Origin: Amniculibacterium aquaticum
GTDB lineage: Bacteria > Bacteroidota > Bacteroidia > Flavobacteriales > Weeksellaceae
NCBI RefSeq assembly: GCF_003852705.1
Contig: NZ_REFA01000004.1
Location: 62,001-126,000, forward strand
Direction: 5' to 3'
Length of the DNA stretch: 64,000 nt
The notes under the pieces were generated by a model. That model made no database searches, was not told the DNA's origin, and saw nothing but the letters and a program-made list of their open reading frames with translations. The position numbers and the translations under genes were made by a program. Below, piece after piece: positions 43,793 to 52,226 of this stretch (position 1 is the first letter of the stretch; the number at the start of each line of letters is the position of its first letter).

Positions 43793-44551
43793 ATGTTTCA
43801 AAATATCCCTCCCATCACCAGAAACATCATCATCATCAATGTGGTGGTCTATTTACTTACCAATTTATTGATGAACGGTGCGTTGTACAATGTGCTCTCT
43901 GCATATTATCCTTTTTCTCCCAATTTTCATTGGTGGCAAATCCTCACACACATGTTTATGCACGCACCAATGGGCGAGGGAATCGGGATTACGCATATCC
44001 TTTTCAACATGCTTACTTTGTGGAGTTTTGGACCGGTTTTGGAGCAATCTTTAGGACAAAAAAAATATCTGTGGCTGTATTTTCTTTCAGGGATCGGCTC
44101 TTTTTTACTCTTTAACATTTGGAATTTCTACCAGGTAAATCATTTGGTCGGTCAATTGCAGGTTTTGGGTGTAGATGTTTCGGACATTTACCTAAAAGCA
44201 AAAATTGGCTATCAAGGAGATATGAACATTTCGGCCAACAGTCAGGAAGCGATCGACCTTTCCAGACAGTTGTTTTCGGATCTTAGAAGTCCGATGTTGG
44301 GTGCTTCTGGTGCTATTTTTGGAATTGTAGCTGCCTTTGCCACTCTATTTCCGGATGCCAAATTAATGTTCATGTTCATTCCTTTTCCTATTAAAGCCAA
44401 GATATTGTTGCCCATTATCATTTTGGTTTCCATATACCTCGGATTTAGCGGAAATGTGGGTGGTGTTGCCCATTTTGCTCATGTGGGCGGTGCACTTGTC
44501 GGATACATTATGGCTAAAATCTGGAACCGCAATCGATTTAGAATTTACTAA
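43793..44551 (+). CDS. Rhomboid-family intramembrane serine protease
   Basis: A 252-residue protein with six or so transmembrane helices. The catalytic Ser is in LGASGAIFGIV (about 166-176) and the His in VAHFAHVGGALVGYIMA (about 221-237), the standard GxSG/H dyad. THMFMHAPMGEGIGITHILFNM matches the HxxxxHxxxN element in helix 2. It cleaves membrane proteins within the bilayer; substrate unknown. Starts 4 bp after mutL. Confidence 0.92.
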   Translation: MFQNIPPITRNIIIINVVVYLLTNLLMNGALYNVLSAYYPFSPNFHWWQILTHMFMHAPMGEGIGITHILFNMLTLWSFGPVLEQSLGQKKYLWLYFLSGIGSFLLFNIWNFYQVNHLVGQLQVLGVDVSDIYLKAKIGYQGDMNISANSQEAIDLSRQLFSDLRSPMLGASGAIFGIVAAFATLFPDAKLMFMFIPFPIKAKILLPIIILVSIYLGFSGNVGGVAHFAHVGGALVGYIMAKIWNRNRFRIY

Positions 44552-44553
44552 AG

Positions 44554-45537
44554 TTGAAACCGTTTAGATTTATTTTCACCCTCATCCATGTACTCCTCTT
44601 TTTCGTATTGATGGGTGTTTTGATGAACGCTTATGTTTCGCCTCTTTTTTTTCCGTATTTCAATCTGCTGTCCTTGGCATTTCCAGGGCTCTTAATTGTT
44701 TATGTTTTGCTTTGTCTGTTCTGGATGGTTCTTTGGAAAAAAAGAGCTTTGGTTTTCCTGATTTTAGGTTTGTTTTTTTATAAACCAGTCCTGAGATGGG
44801 TTAATTTCAACACAAAATCCAAAGAAAATGCAACACTAAAGGTGGTTTCTTTTAACAATAAAAGTAAAAAGGATGCCGAAGAGTATTTGAACCATCAAAA
44901 TGCAGACATCGTTTTTTTACAAGAATCCGGAACGGAAAACGCCAGCCGTCCGGAAATCAGACTGAAGTATGTTACCGATCACGATTGGCTTTTGTCCATC
45001 CACAGCCGATACAAAATACTTGAGCAAGGAATTTTATTTGACCCTAAAGATTATACCGGGAATATGCAATATGCCGATGTGGAAATTGATGGACAACGCA
45101 TACGCCTCATTAATATTTACCTAGAACCGTATTCTTTTGAGAAGAAGAAACTGCTAACCGATGGTGATTTTGAACAAGATGAAGCCAAGGCAAAGTTCAT
45201 CATCAAACGGTTGCTGACCACCTACGAAACGCACGCAACACAGGTAGAGGAAATTAAAAAGTTTATCGAACAAACTCCGTATCCGATTATTTTGTGTGGC
45301 GATTTCAATGCCGTACCCAATTCTTACGAATATTATCAGCTGGTTAAAGGTCTGAACGATGGCTTTATAGACAGTGGATCCGGATTGTCCACCAGTTTTC
45401 ACGATTATAAAATCCCCATCCGGATTGATTATATTTTCAGTTCAAAAACAATCAAAGCCTTGTCGTATAAGGTGGACAGAACGGTTCATATCTCCGATCA
45501 TTATCCTGTAATTGCCCAATTCAAACTTGTTAAATAA
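44554..45537 (+). CDS. Membrane-anchored endonuclease/exonuclease/phosphatase family protein
   Basis: A 327-residue protein with two or three N-terminal helices (about 6-26, 36-62, 67-76) and a C-terminal DNase I-like catalytic domain: VVSFNNKSK, IVFLQESGTE (metal Glu), ILCGDFNAVPNS (about 247-258) and ISDHYPVIAQF (His of the SDH dyad). No ATG begins the membrane segment; TTG 44554, 2 bp after the rhomboid stop, is the best start. Nuclease or phosphodiesterase; substrate unknown. Confidence 0.85.
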   Translation: MKPFRFIFTLIHVLLFFVLMGVLMNAYVSPLFFPYFNLLSLAFPGLLIVYVLLCLFWMVLWKKRALVFLILGLFFYKPVLRWVNFNTKSKENATLKVVSFNNKSKKDAEEYLNHQNADIVFLQESGTENASRPEIRLKYVTDHDWLLSIHSRYKILEQGILFDPKDYTGNMQYADVEIDGQRIRLINIYLEPYSFEKKKLLTDGDFEQDEAKAKFIIKRLLTTYETHATQVEEIKKFIEQTPYPIILCGDFNAVPNSYEYYQLVKGLNDGFIDSGSGLSTSFHDYKIPIRIDYIFSSKTIKALSYKVDRTVHISDHYPVIAQFKLVK

Positions 45538-45869
45538 TGCAAAAATTCGTACTCGTTTTCACTCTCGCTGTTTGTTTTTCGTATTGTTCCGAAAATCAAA
45601 ATGACCATGCCAATTATCCGGATGCCGTTTTTGTAGAACCCAAGTACGACACCACTCCGGTCGATTCTTTTTCTGCAGGTGCCACTTCTGCCGATGTCGC
45701 CAGAAGGATCAGGATGGCGTCGTCGTCCTATCAAGATTCTTTAAAAAAGGCTTTGCAAAAGGAAGCAGAACTGCTTAAACAAAAACAGCTGGAAGAAAAA
45801 CTTAAAAAAGAAGTTGAAAAGTCTGTAAAAAAAGAAACGGCTGATGTACAAACATCAACCGCAGAATAA
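45537..45869 (+). CDS. Small secreted or lipid-anchored protein
   Basis: A 110-residue protein: hydrophobic N-terminus MQKFVLVFTLAVCFSYCSEN (possible lipobox at Cys17), then an acidic segment, then a highly charged Lys/Glu helix or coiled coil (about 65-100, KKALQKEAELLKQKQLEEK). The start overlaps the preceding stop by one base (TAATG). It ends 2 bp from the convergent GH3 gene. No family recognised. Confidence 0.65.
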   Translation: MQKFVLVFTLAVCFSYCSENQNDHANYPDAVFVEPKYDTTPVDSFSAGATSADVARRIRMASSSYQDSLKKALQKEAELLKQKQLEEKLKKEVEKSVKKETADVQTSTAE

Positions 45870-45871
45870 AT

Positions 45872-47386
45872 TTATTGGTTCAGCTCCAACAAAGGATCTA
45901 TAAATTCTCGGGTATTGCTCAGTCTTGGGACTTTGTTTTGTCCGCCCAATTTTCCTCTTTGCTCCATCCAACGATAGAAAAGATTATTTTTTGCCAAATG
46001 AACAATCGGCCTTTTCAGGGTCATGTTGTTGTATCTTTTCGCTTCATAGTCTGAGTTGATTGCCTTGAGATGGTTATCGAAAACTTCTATAAAATAATCC
46101 AAATTATTGGGCATTTCACCAAATTCAATAATCCATTCGTGGGCACCACTTTCGCCTTCTTTCATGTACACCGGAGCACCGGTATATTCTCTCACGGAAG
46201 CACCTGTGCTTTCACAGGCTTTGGTTAGGGCCGTTTCTACATTATCAATCATCAATTCTTCACCAAAAGCATTGATGTAGTGCTTGGTTCTTCCGGCAAC
46301 ACGAACGCGATACGGTTGTGTGGATGTAAAAATTACGGTATCACCGATCATGTATCTCCACAATCCACCATTGGTGGTGATCACCACGGCATAGACCTTC
46401 CCTATATCGACCTGATCCAGTGAAAGAGCTATGGGGTTTTCTTTACCAATCTCGTCCAACGGAACAAATTCATAGAAAATTCCATAATCCAACATCAACA
46501 ACATTTCGTCGCTACCGGCTTGGTCTTGTATGGCAAAAAAACCTTCGGAAGCATTGTAAATTTCGTAATAATTGATGTCTTTGCCGATGATTTTCATGTA
46601 CTGATCTTTGTACGGCTTAAAGCTGATTCCTCCGTGGAAAAAGACTTCTAAATTGGGCCAAATTTCGGTAATATTAACCGCATTGGTTTCTTGGATTACC
46701 CTTTGCAAAAGCACCATCATCCAACTCGGAACTCCGGTAAGGCTGCCCACATTTTCATTTTTCACTTCAGCGACTATGGCTTTTAGTTTCGTTTCCCATT
46801 CGGACATCAAAGAAACTTTTTTGCTGGGTGTGGTGGTCATCTCTACCCAAAAAGGAAGGTTATCAATTAAAATTGCTGATAAATCTCCAAATTTGGTGTT
46901 GAAATTTTCGTACAATTCGGCACTACCTCCTAATCTCAAATTTTTATTAACAAAAAGTTGGTTGCCCGGATGATTGTTGGCATAGATGGAGACCAAATCT
47001 TTTCCCGCTTTCATGTGGCAGAACTCCAAACTTTCATCGGTAATGGGGATGAATTTGCTCTTCGCATTGGTGGTCCCAGAGGATTTTGCAAAATTTCTGA
47101 TTTGTCCAGGCCAAATTACATCCTTCTCGCCTTGTCTGGCTCTTTCAATGTAGGGCTCTATCCCCTCATAACTCACAATTGGGACTTTGTTTTTGAAATC
47201 TTCGTAGGAAGAAATGCTGTTGAACCCAAATTTTTTACCATACACCGTGTCTTCGGCATGATACAATTGGGAAAATAGAACGCCATTTTGAGTATCGATG
47301 GGATAATCGATAAAATGCTGAATTTGATCTATCCTTTGCTTGATAAACCAATTGACTACCGAATTGAAAAGTGCTTTTGTTGCCAT
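45872..47386 (-). CDS. GH3-family acyl-adenylating enzyme
   Basis: A 504-residue protein of the GH3 family (plant auxin-conjugating enzymes and bacterial relatives, ANL superfamily). ATP/AMP motifs: FAKSSGTTNAKSKFIPIT (about 93-110), EIYNASEGFFAIQ, YMIGDTVIF, and RVAGRTKHYINAFGEEL. In plants GH3 joins amino acids to acyl acids; bacterial substrates are largely unknown. The start MATKALFN at 47386 is preferred because a good promoter ends 5 nt before it; a longer form from 47473 would add 29 basic residues. Confidence 0.85.
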   Translation of the reverse strand: MATKALFNSVVNWFIKQRIDQIQHFIDYPIDTQNGVLFSQLYHAEDTVYGKKFGFNSISSYEDFKNKVPIVSYEGIEPYIERARQGEKDVIWPGQIRNFAKSSGTTNAKSKFIPITDESLEFCHMKAGKDLVSIYANNHPGNQLFVNKNLRLGGSAELYENFNTKFGDLSAILIDNLPFWVEMTTTPSKKVSLMSEWETKLKAIVAEVKNENVGSLTGVPSWMMVLLQRVIQETNAVNITEIWPNLEVFFHGGISFKPYKDQYMKIIGKDINYYEIYNASEGFFAIQDQAGSDEMLLMLDYGIFYEFVPLDEIGKENPIALSLDQVDIGKVYAVVITTNGGLWRYMIGDTVIFTSTQPYRVRVAGRTKHYINAFGEELMIDNVETALTKACESTGASVREYTGAPVYMKEGESGAHEWIIEFGEMPNNLDYFIEVFDNHLKAINSDYEAKRYNNMTLKRPIVHLAKNNLFYRWMEQRGKLGGQNKVPRLSNTREFIDPLLELNQ

Positions 47387-47391
47387 TAGGA

Positions 47392-47421
47392 CAAAGTTAA
47401 TTTTTTTTGCAACTCGACCAA
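47392..47421 (-). promoter_or_regulatory. Promoter of the GH3-family gene
   Basis: On the minus strand TTG (47421-47419), 19 nt spacer, TAACTTTG (47399-47392). It lies 5 nt before ATG 47386, so a leaderless or nearly leaderless transcript is implied. Confidence 0.55.
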
Positions 47422-47484
47422 GTTTTTTAAGCTTTAATTTGGCATGATGCTTTTCATCTTCTCGTTCATTCATAAATTAATGTT

Positions 47485-47492
47485 TATTTTTG
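47485..47492 (+). promoter_or_regulatory. −7 element of the prolyl oligopeptidase gene
   Basis: TATTTTTG, 18 nt before ATG 47511; supports that start over the TTG at 47490. Confidence 0.45.
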
Positions 47493-47510
47493 GACATAAA
47501 TTTTTTTAAA

Positions 47511-49637
47511 ATGAAAATTCAAAAACAATTAGGACGAACTGCCGTGATGCTTTTTGCATCGGCTATCGCGGCAAACACCATCAATGCGCAACAAATGAAA
47601 TACCCTACCACCCATAAAATAGAACATCAAGACACCTATTTTGGTTCTGTGGTGCAAGACCCGTATCGATGGTTAGAAGACGATCGATCTGTCGAAACCG
47701 GCGCTTGGGTCAAGGAAGAGAATAAATTTACCCAAGATTATCTTTCACAAATCCCGTTCAGGGAACAGATCAGAAAGCAATTGAATGACATTTGGAATTA
47801 TGAAAAAATTTCGGCGCCATTTAAAAAAGGAGATTACACCTATTTCTACAAGAATGATGGCCTTCAGGCTCAATCTGTATTGTATAGAACGGATAAGAAC
47901 GGAAAAACAGAGGTTTTCCTGGATCCCAATAAATTTTCAGAGAAAGGAACCACTTCCATGTCCGGAATTTCATTCAACAAAAAAGGCACATTGGTGGGAT
48001 ATTCCATTTCTGAGGGCGGCTCGGATTGGCAAAAGATCATCATCATGGATGTTGTATCCAAGAAAATATTGGACGAACCCATCGTGATGAAATTTTCTGG
48101 TGCTTCTTGGCTCGGGGACGAAGGTTTTTACTATTCAACCTACGATCAACCAAAGGAAGGGAGCATGCTTTCCGGGATTACCGATACCCAAAAAGTATAT
48201 TTTCATAAATTAGGAACCAAGCAGAAAGAAGATAAATTGATCATCGGCGGCGAAGATTTCAAAAGAAGATACATGAGCGTTAGCGTTTCCGATGATCAGC
48301 GATTTTTGATTTTATCCGCCTCCAACACCACCAACGGAAACGAATTGTACATCAAAGATCTTAAAAAGAAAAAAACCGATTGGGTAGCGATACAAAAAGG
48401 GTTTGATAACAACTCTCATGTTTTGGACACCAAAGGAGAAACCGTCTATCTGAGTACCGATAAGAATGCACCGAATAACAAATTGGTGAAATTCAACATC
48501 AACAAGCCCGAACAATGGGAAACGGTAATTCCAGAGACCGACGAGGTACTGAGCCTTTCTACCGGTGGTGGTTATCTTTTTGCCAAATACATGAAAGACG
48601 CCCTAACTTGGGTGAAGCAATTGGATTATTCCGGAAAATTAGTCCGTGAGGTCAAATTGCCCGGAAACGGCACTGCCAGCGGCTTTGGAGGGAAAGACAG
48701 CGAAAAAGATCTCTACTATTCTTTCACCAATTACATCACTCCACCTACGACTTACAAATACAATGTAGAGAAAGGAACTTCTGAGATTTATCAAAAACCA
48801 AAAGTGAATTTTAACCCAGAAGATTATGTTTCGGAACAGGTTTTCTACACCTCAAAAGACGGAACAAAAGTTCCCATGATGATCTCCTATAAAAAAGGAC
48901 TAAAAATGGATGGGAAAAATCCAACGATACTTTACGGTTACGGAGGTTTCAAAATTAGCCTTACCCCATCGTTTTCTGTGGTGAATGCCGTTTGGATGGA
49001 CAACGGCGGGATCTATGCCGTACCAAATCTTAGAGGTGGTGGCGAGTACGGAAACAAATGGCACAACGCAGGAACCAAAATGCAAAAGAAAAATGTTTTC
49101 AACGATTTTATTGCTGCAGGTGAATATTTGCAAAGCAAAGGCTACACTTCCAAAGACTACATGGCACTTTCTGGCAGATCCAACGGCGGACTTTTGGTAG
49201 GAGCAACCATGACCATGAAACCGGACTTGGCAAAAGTCGCTTTCCCAGGTGTTGGGGTATTGGATATGCTTAGATACAATAAATTTACTGCAGGTGCGGG
49301 CTGGGCTTACGATTACGGAACGGCCGAAGACTCCAAAGAAATGTTTGAATATCTAAAATCCTACTCACCGGTGCACAATGTGAAGAACACTGTTTGTTAC
49401 CCTTCTACCATGATCATCACCAGCGATCACGACGACAGAGTGGTTCCGGCGCATTCTTTTAAATTCGGTGCCGAACTTCAGGCAAAACAAAGCTGTACAC
49501 AACCGATCCTGATACGAATTGAAACCAATGCCGGTCACGGTGCCGGAAGAAGTACCGCCCAAGTCATTGGTGAAAATACCGATTTGTTGAGTTTTGCTCT
49601 TTTCGAAATGGGAATTAAATCTTTAAACAAAAAATAA
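47511..49637 (+). CDS. Secreted prolyl oligopeptidase (S9A family)
   Basis: A 708-residue exported serine peptidase that cuts after proline in short peptides. The signal peptide ends NTINAQQ (about 33). The N-terminal part has DPYRWLEDD, then a beta-propeller. The C-terminal alpha/beta hydrolase has ILYGYGGFKIS, the nucleophile in LSGRSNGGLLVGATM, DHDDRVVPAHS (Asp) and ETNAGHGAGRST (His). Full-length for the family. Probably periplasmic. Confidence 0.94.
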   Translation: MKIQKQLGRTAVMLFASAIAANTINAQQMKYPTTHKIEHQDTYFGSVVQDPYRWLEDDRSVETGAWVKEENKFTQDYLSQIPFREQIRKQLNDIWNYEKISAPFKKGDYTYFYKNDGLQAQSVLYRTDKNGKTEVFLDPNKFSEKGTTSMSGISFNKKGTLVGYSISEGGSDWQKIIIMDVVSKKILDEPIVMKFSGASWLGDEGFYYSTYDQPKEGSMLSGITDTQKVYFHKLGTKQKEDKLIIGGEDFKRRYMSVSVSDDQRFLILSASNTTNGNELYIKDLKKKKTDWVAIQKGFDNNSHVLDTKGETVYLSTDKNAPNNKLVKFNINKPEQWETVIPETDEVLSLSTGGGYLFAKYMKDALTWVKQLDYSGKLVREVKLPGNGTASGFGGKDSEKDLYYSFTNYITPPTTYKYNVEKGTSEIYQKPKVNFNPEDYVSEQVFYTSKDGTKVPMMISYKKGLKMDGKNPTILYGYGGFKISLTPSFSVVNAVWMDNGGIYAVPNLRGGGEYGNKWHNAGTKMQKKNVFNDFIAAGEYLQSKGYTSKDYMALSGRSNGGLLVGATMTMKPDLAKVAFPGVGVLDMLRYNKFTAGAGWAYDYGTAEDSKEMFEYLKSYSPVHNVKNTVCYPSTMIITSDHDDRVVPAHSFKFGAELQAKQSCTQPILIRIETNAGHGAGRSTAQVIGENTDLLSFALFEMGIKSLNKK

Positions 49638-49666
49638 ACAGAGTTCTTAAAGAATGTCTGAATCAT

Positions 49667-49700
49667 AAAATCCGCTTCTTTTCAGGATGCGGATTTTTAT
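49667..49700 (+). terminator. Terminator of the prolyl oligopeptidase gene
   Basis: AAAATCCGC (49667-49675) pairs with GCGGATTTT (49689-49697), then a T-rich tail. Confidence 0.75.
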
Positions 49701-49721
49701 ATTTTTTGAAAGAAAATTAAA

Positions 49722-50513
49722 CTAAACTTCCATAGTTACGACATAACCTTCGTGATTTCGGATGTTGATGACTTTACCTTCGTCAAAACAAAGATATTGA
49801 CCTTTAATACCTCTCAGAACACCTGAAAATTCGGGGCTTTTATCCAAAGTGAATGCTACAATTTTTTCTGGTGCCTCGTAGGGATAATCCAATCGTGTAA
49901 TTTCTTGCTCATCGGTATAGAATTTCTGACTTTCATCCGAAAAATAGGCTTTCACTTTATCGCGAAAATCCGCCAGATCCACATCGCTTTCCAACGCTGC
50001 AGACAGCATTTTTTTGTAATTGGTTTTGTCAGCCAAGTGTTTTTTAAGCTCCACTTCAATAACGCCGGCTTCGTACCGGTTTTCGGTTCTCGCAATGGGG
50101 ATGGCAAAGGTCGCACCTTGATCGATCCATCTCGTTGGGATTTGATTTTCTCGGGTAACGCCTACTTTTACATCGCCTGTGTAGGCCAAATATACAATGT
50201 GAGGCTGAAGTTGTATTTCTTTTTCCACTTCCAGATTTCGCTCTTCAATACCCAAATGAGCTTTGGACAATTCGGGTCTGATGATGGTTTCGCTGGCATA
50301 CGGACTTTCAAAAAAACATTTTTTACAGAATCCCATTCGGAAAATGGGTTGTTCGCTACCGCATGACACACAGTGATAGCCGGTATGCTGAAAGCGAATA
50401 TCCTTCCCAATCAATTGGTTCATGCTGATTAAGTCGTTGTTCAAATTCAAAAAATATTGAATGGGATTTCCCATTTCGGAAATCATTTTTTTTAGAGTGC
50501 CTTGAAATATCAT
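49722..50513 (-). CDS. DUF2797 family protein
   Basis: A 263-residue cytosolic protein. The DUF2797 architecture is visible: a small zinc-finger-like unit (CVSCG, then CKKCF about 14 residues later), then VYLAYTGDVKVGVTRENQIPTRWIDQGA, which resembles a GIY-YIG-type fold. The family is of unknown function, often annotated as a putative RNA- or DNA-acting protein. Start ATG 50513. It is monocistronic between two forward-strand genes. Confidence 0.75.
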   Translation of the reverse strand: MIFQGTLKKMISEMGNPIQYFLNLNNDLISMNQLIGKDIRFQHTGYHCVSCGSEQPIFRMGFCKKCFFESPYASETIIRPELSKAHLGIEERNLEVEKEIQLQPHIVYLAYTGDVKVGVTRENQIPTRWIDQGATFAIPIARTENRYEAGVIEVELKKHLADKTNYKKMLSAALESDVDLADFRDKVKAYFSDESQKFYTDEQEITRLDYPYEAPEKIVAFTLDKSPEFSGVLRGIKGQYLCFDEGKVINIRNHEGYVVTMEV

Positions 50514-50685
50514 GGTGTGTAAATTCTTGGGTAAAAATAATAAAACACCGCAAGAATCATTGTTTCAACGAATACTATTTTCAGAGCTCTGCTATTTTTA
50601 CAAAGTAAATTTAAGGCTTTTATATTGATAATCAACATGAAACCGTGATTTTCAATTCAATATTAATCTTTTCTAAAAAAGTCAA

Positions 50686-50693
50686 TATATTTG
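50686..50693 (+). promoter_or_regulatory. −7 element of the epimerase gene
   Basis: TATATTTG, 14 nt before ATG 50708. Confidence 0.45.
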
Positions 50694-50707
50694 CGAAAAA
50701 GCATCAA

Positions 50708-51736
50708 ATGACATATCTTGTAACTGGAGGGAGTGGTTTTATTGGCTCTCATTTGGTAGAACATCTTCTGGAAAATGGACATTCTGTCATCAATATAGAT
50801 AATTTTGACACATTTTATAAGTATCAAAATAAAATTCTGAATACTTTAGAAAGTATCGGTCAAGACATTGATTTTCAGTTTGAAGAAAGAGAAAAAGACC
50901 TTCAGAAATTGGAGAAAATTGTAAATTCGGACAACTACACTCTTTATTATCAAGACATTAGAGATCTAAATGGTCTAAGAAACATTTTTAAAAATCATTC
51001 GATAGACATGGTGATTCATTTGGCGGCATTGGCCGGAGTTCGGCCATCGATAGAAAGACCTTTGGATTATGAAGAAGTCAACCTAAGAGGAAGCATGAAT
51101 CTTTGGGAACTGTGTAAAGAATTTGATGTTAAAAAATTTGTTTGCGCCTCCAGCTCAAGCGTTTACGGAAACAACGACAAGGTGCCTTTTTCTGAAAACG
51201 ATCCTGTTGACCGACCGATTTCGCCCTATGCTGCGACCAAAAAATGCGGAGAAATTATGGGTCATGTTTACCATCATCTTTATCATTTAGATCTAATTTT
51301 CCTGAGATTTTTCACCGTGTACGGACCAAGACAACGACCGGATTTGGCCATTAGAAAATTCACGCAATCCATCATCGAAGGAGATAAAATCCCATTCTAC
51401 GGCGATGGCAAAACCGCCAGAGACTACACCTTTGTCAATGACATAATCGACGGGGTATTAAAGTCCATTTCATATTTAGAAAGCAACACGAAAGTTTATG
51501 AAATCATCAATCTTGGTGAAAGTGAAGTGGTTAGCTTAGACAGAATGCTTTCTACCATTGAAACCGAGTTGGGCAAAAAAGCCGACATCAACCCGTTGCC
51601 CATGCAACCTGGTGATGTGCAGAGAACCAATGCCGACATCGACAAGGCAAAAACCATGATCGGTTATGCACCAGATACAACATTCCAAAATGGCATAAAA
51701 AAATTTGTGGAATGGTTTTTGAGAAAACAACGCTAA
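50708..51736 (+). CDS. NAD-dependent UDP-sugar epimerase (UDP-glucuronate 4-epimerase-like)
   Basis: A 342-residue extended short-chain dehydrogenase. Rossmann motif VTGGSGFIGSHLVEHLL (5-21); catalytic Ser region CASSSSVYGNN and the YxxxK motif in SPYAATKKCGE; FTVYGPRQRPDLAIRKF is typical of UDP-glucuronate 4-epimerases (CapI/LpsL type). It likely makes a nucleotide sugar for surface polysaccharide. Start at ATG 50708 because residues upstream precede the Rossmann strand unnaturally. No glycosyltransferase genes are adjacent. Confidence 0.88.
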   Translation: MTYLVTGGSGFIGSHLVEHLLENGHSVINIDNFDTFYKYQNKILNTLESIGQDIDFQFEEREKDLQKLEKIVNSDNYTLYYQDIRDLNGLRNIFKNHSIDMVIHLAALAGVRPSIERPLDYEEVNLRGSMNLWELCKEFDVKKFVCASSSSVYGNNDKVPFSENDPVDRPISPYAATKKCGEIMGHVYHHLYHLDLIFLRFFTVYGPRQRPDLAIRKFTQSIIEGDKIPFYGDGKTARDYTFVNDIIDGVLKSISYLESNTKVYEIINLGESEVVSLDRMLSTIETELGKKADINPLPMQPGDVQRTNADIDKAKTMIGYAPDTTFQNGIKKFVEWFLRKQR

Positions 51737-51797
51737 TGTTTTTTTTAATTATTTTGATTTTATCTTAGCAAACCGCTAAAAATCAGTACGAAAAAAC

Positions 51798-51827
51798 TTT
51801 GATTATTAACCTATTTTTATACTTTTG
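51798..51827 (+). promoter_or_regulatory. Promoter of the DUF2795-type gene
   Basis: TTTG (51798-51801), 18 nt spacer, TACTTTTG (51820-51827), 17 nt before ATG 51845. One of the best −33/−7 matches in the window. Confidence 0.65.
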
Positions 51828-51844
51828 CAAAAAAAATAATTTTT

Positions 51845-52066
51845 ATGTATTGGACATTAGAATTAGCATCATACCTGAGCGACGCTCCTTGGCCAATGAC
51901 CAAGGCAGAACTAATTGATTATGCCATCCGTACAGGGGCACCAATGGAAGTGGTAGAAAACCTACAAGCCATTGAAGATGAGGGAGAAATCTATGAAAGC
52001 ATCGAAGAGGTGTGGAGCGATTATCCTACAGACGAAGACTTCCTTTGGAACGAGGATGAGTACTAA
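51845..52066 (+). CDS. Small conserved DUF2795-type protein
   Basis: A 73-residue acidic protein: MYWTLELASYLSDAPWPMTK and AELIDYAIRTGAPMEVVENL match the DUF2795 family pattern, found next to secA in many Flavobacteriia. The C-terminus is rich in Asp/Glu (SDYPTDEDFLWNEDEY). No transmembrane segment. Function unknown. secA starts 160 bp downstream. Confidence 0.8.
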   Translation: MYWTLELASYLSDAPWPMTKAELIDYAIRTGAPMEVVENLQAIEDEGEIYESIEEVWSDYPTDEDFLWNEDEY

Positions 52067-52226
52067 AAACGATTGGCACTTGGCTTATTGTCATTTGCCT
52101 TTTTTTAATTTTTAGTCAACAGTCTTATTATCATTCGGTTACTCAATCGAAAGACCAATCATTGAATTATTAAATCTAAAACCAAAGTTTAGCATCGGTT
52201 TCTCTGCTGCTATTCCCAATTATACT

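Noticed and set aside
47386-47473. Longer GH3 start at 47473
   Set aside because: Adds 29 basic residues over the region holding a good −33/−7 promoter for the shorter start; kept as an alternative only.
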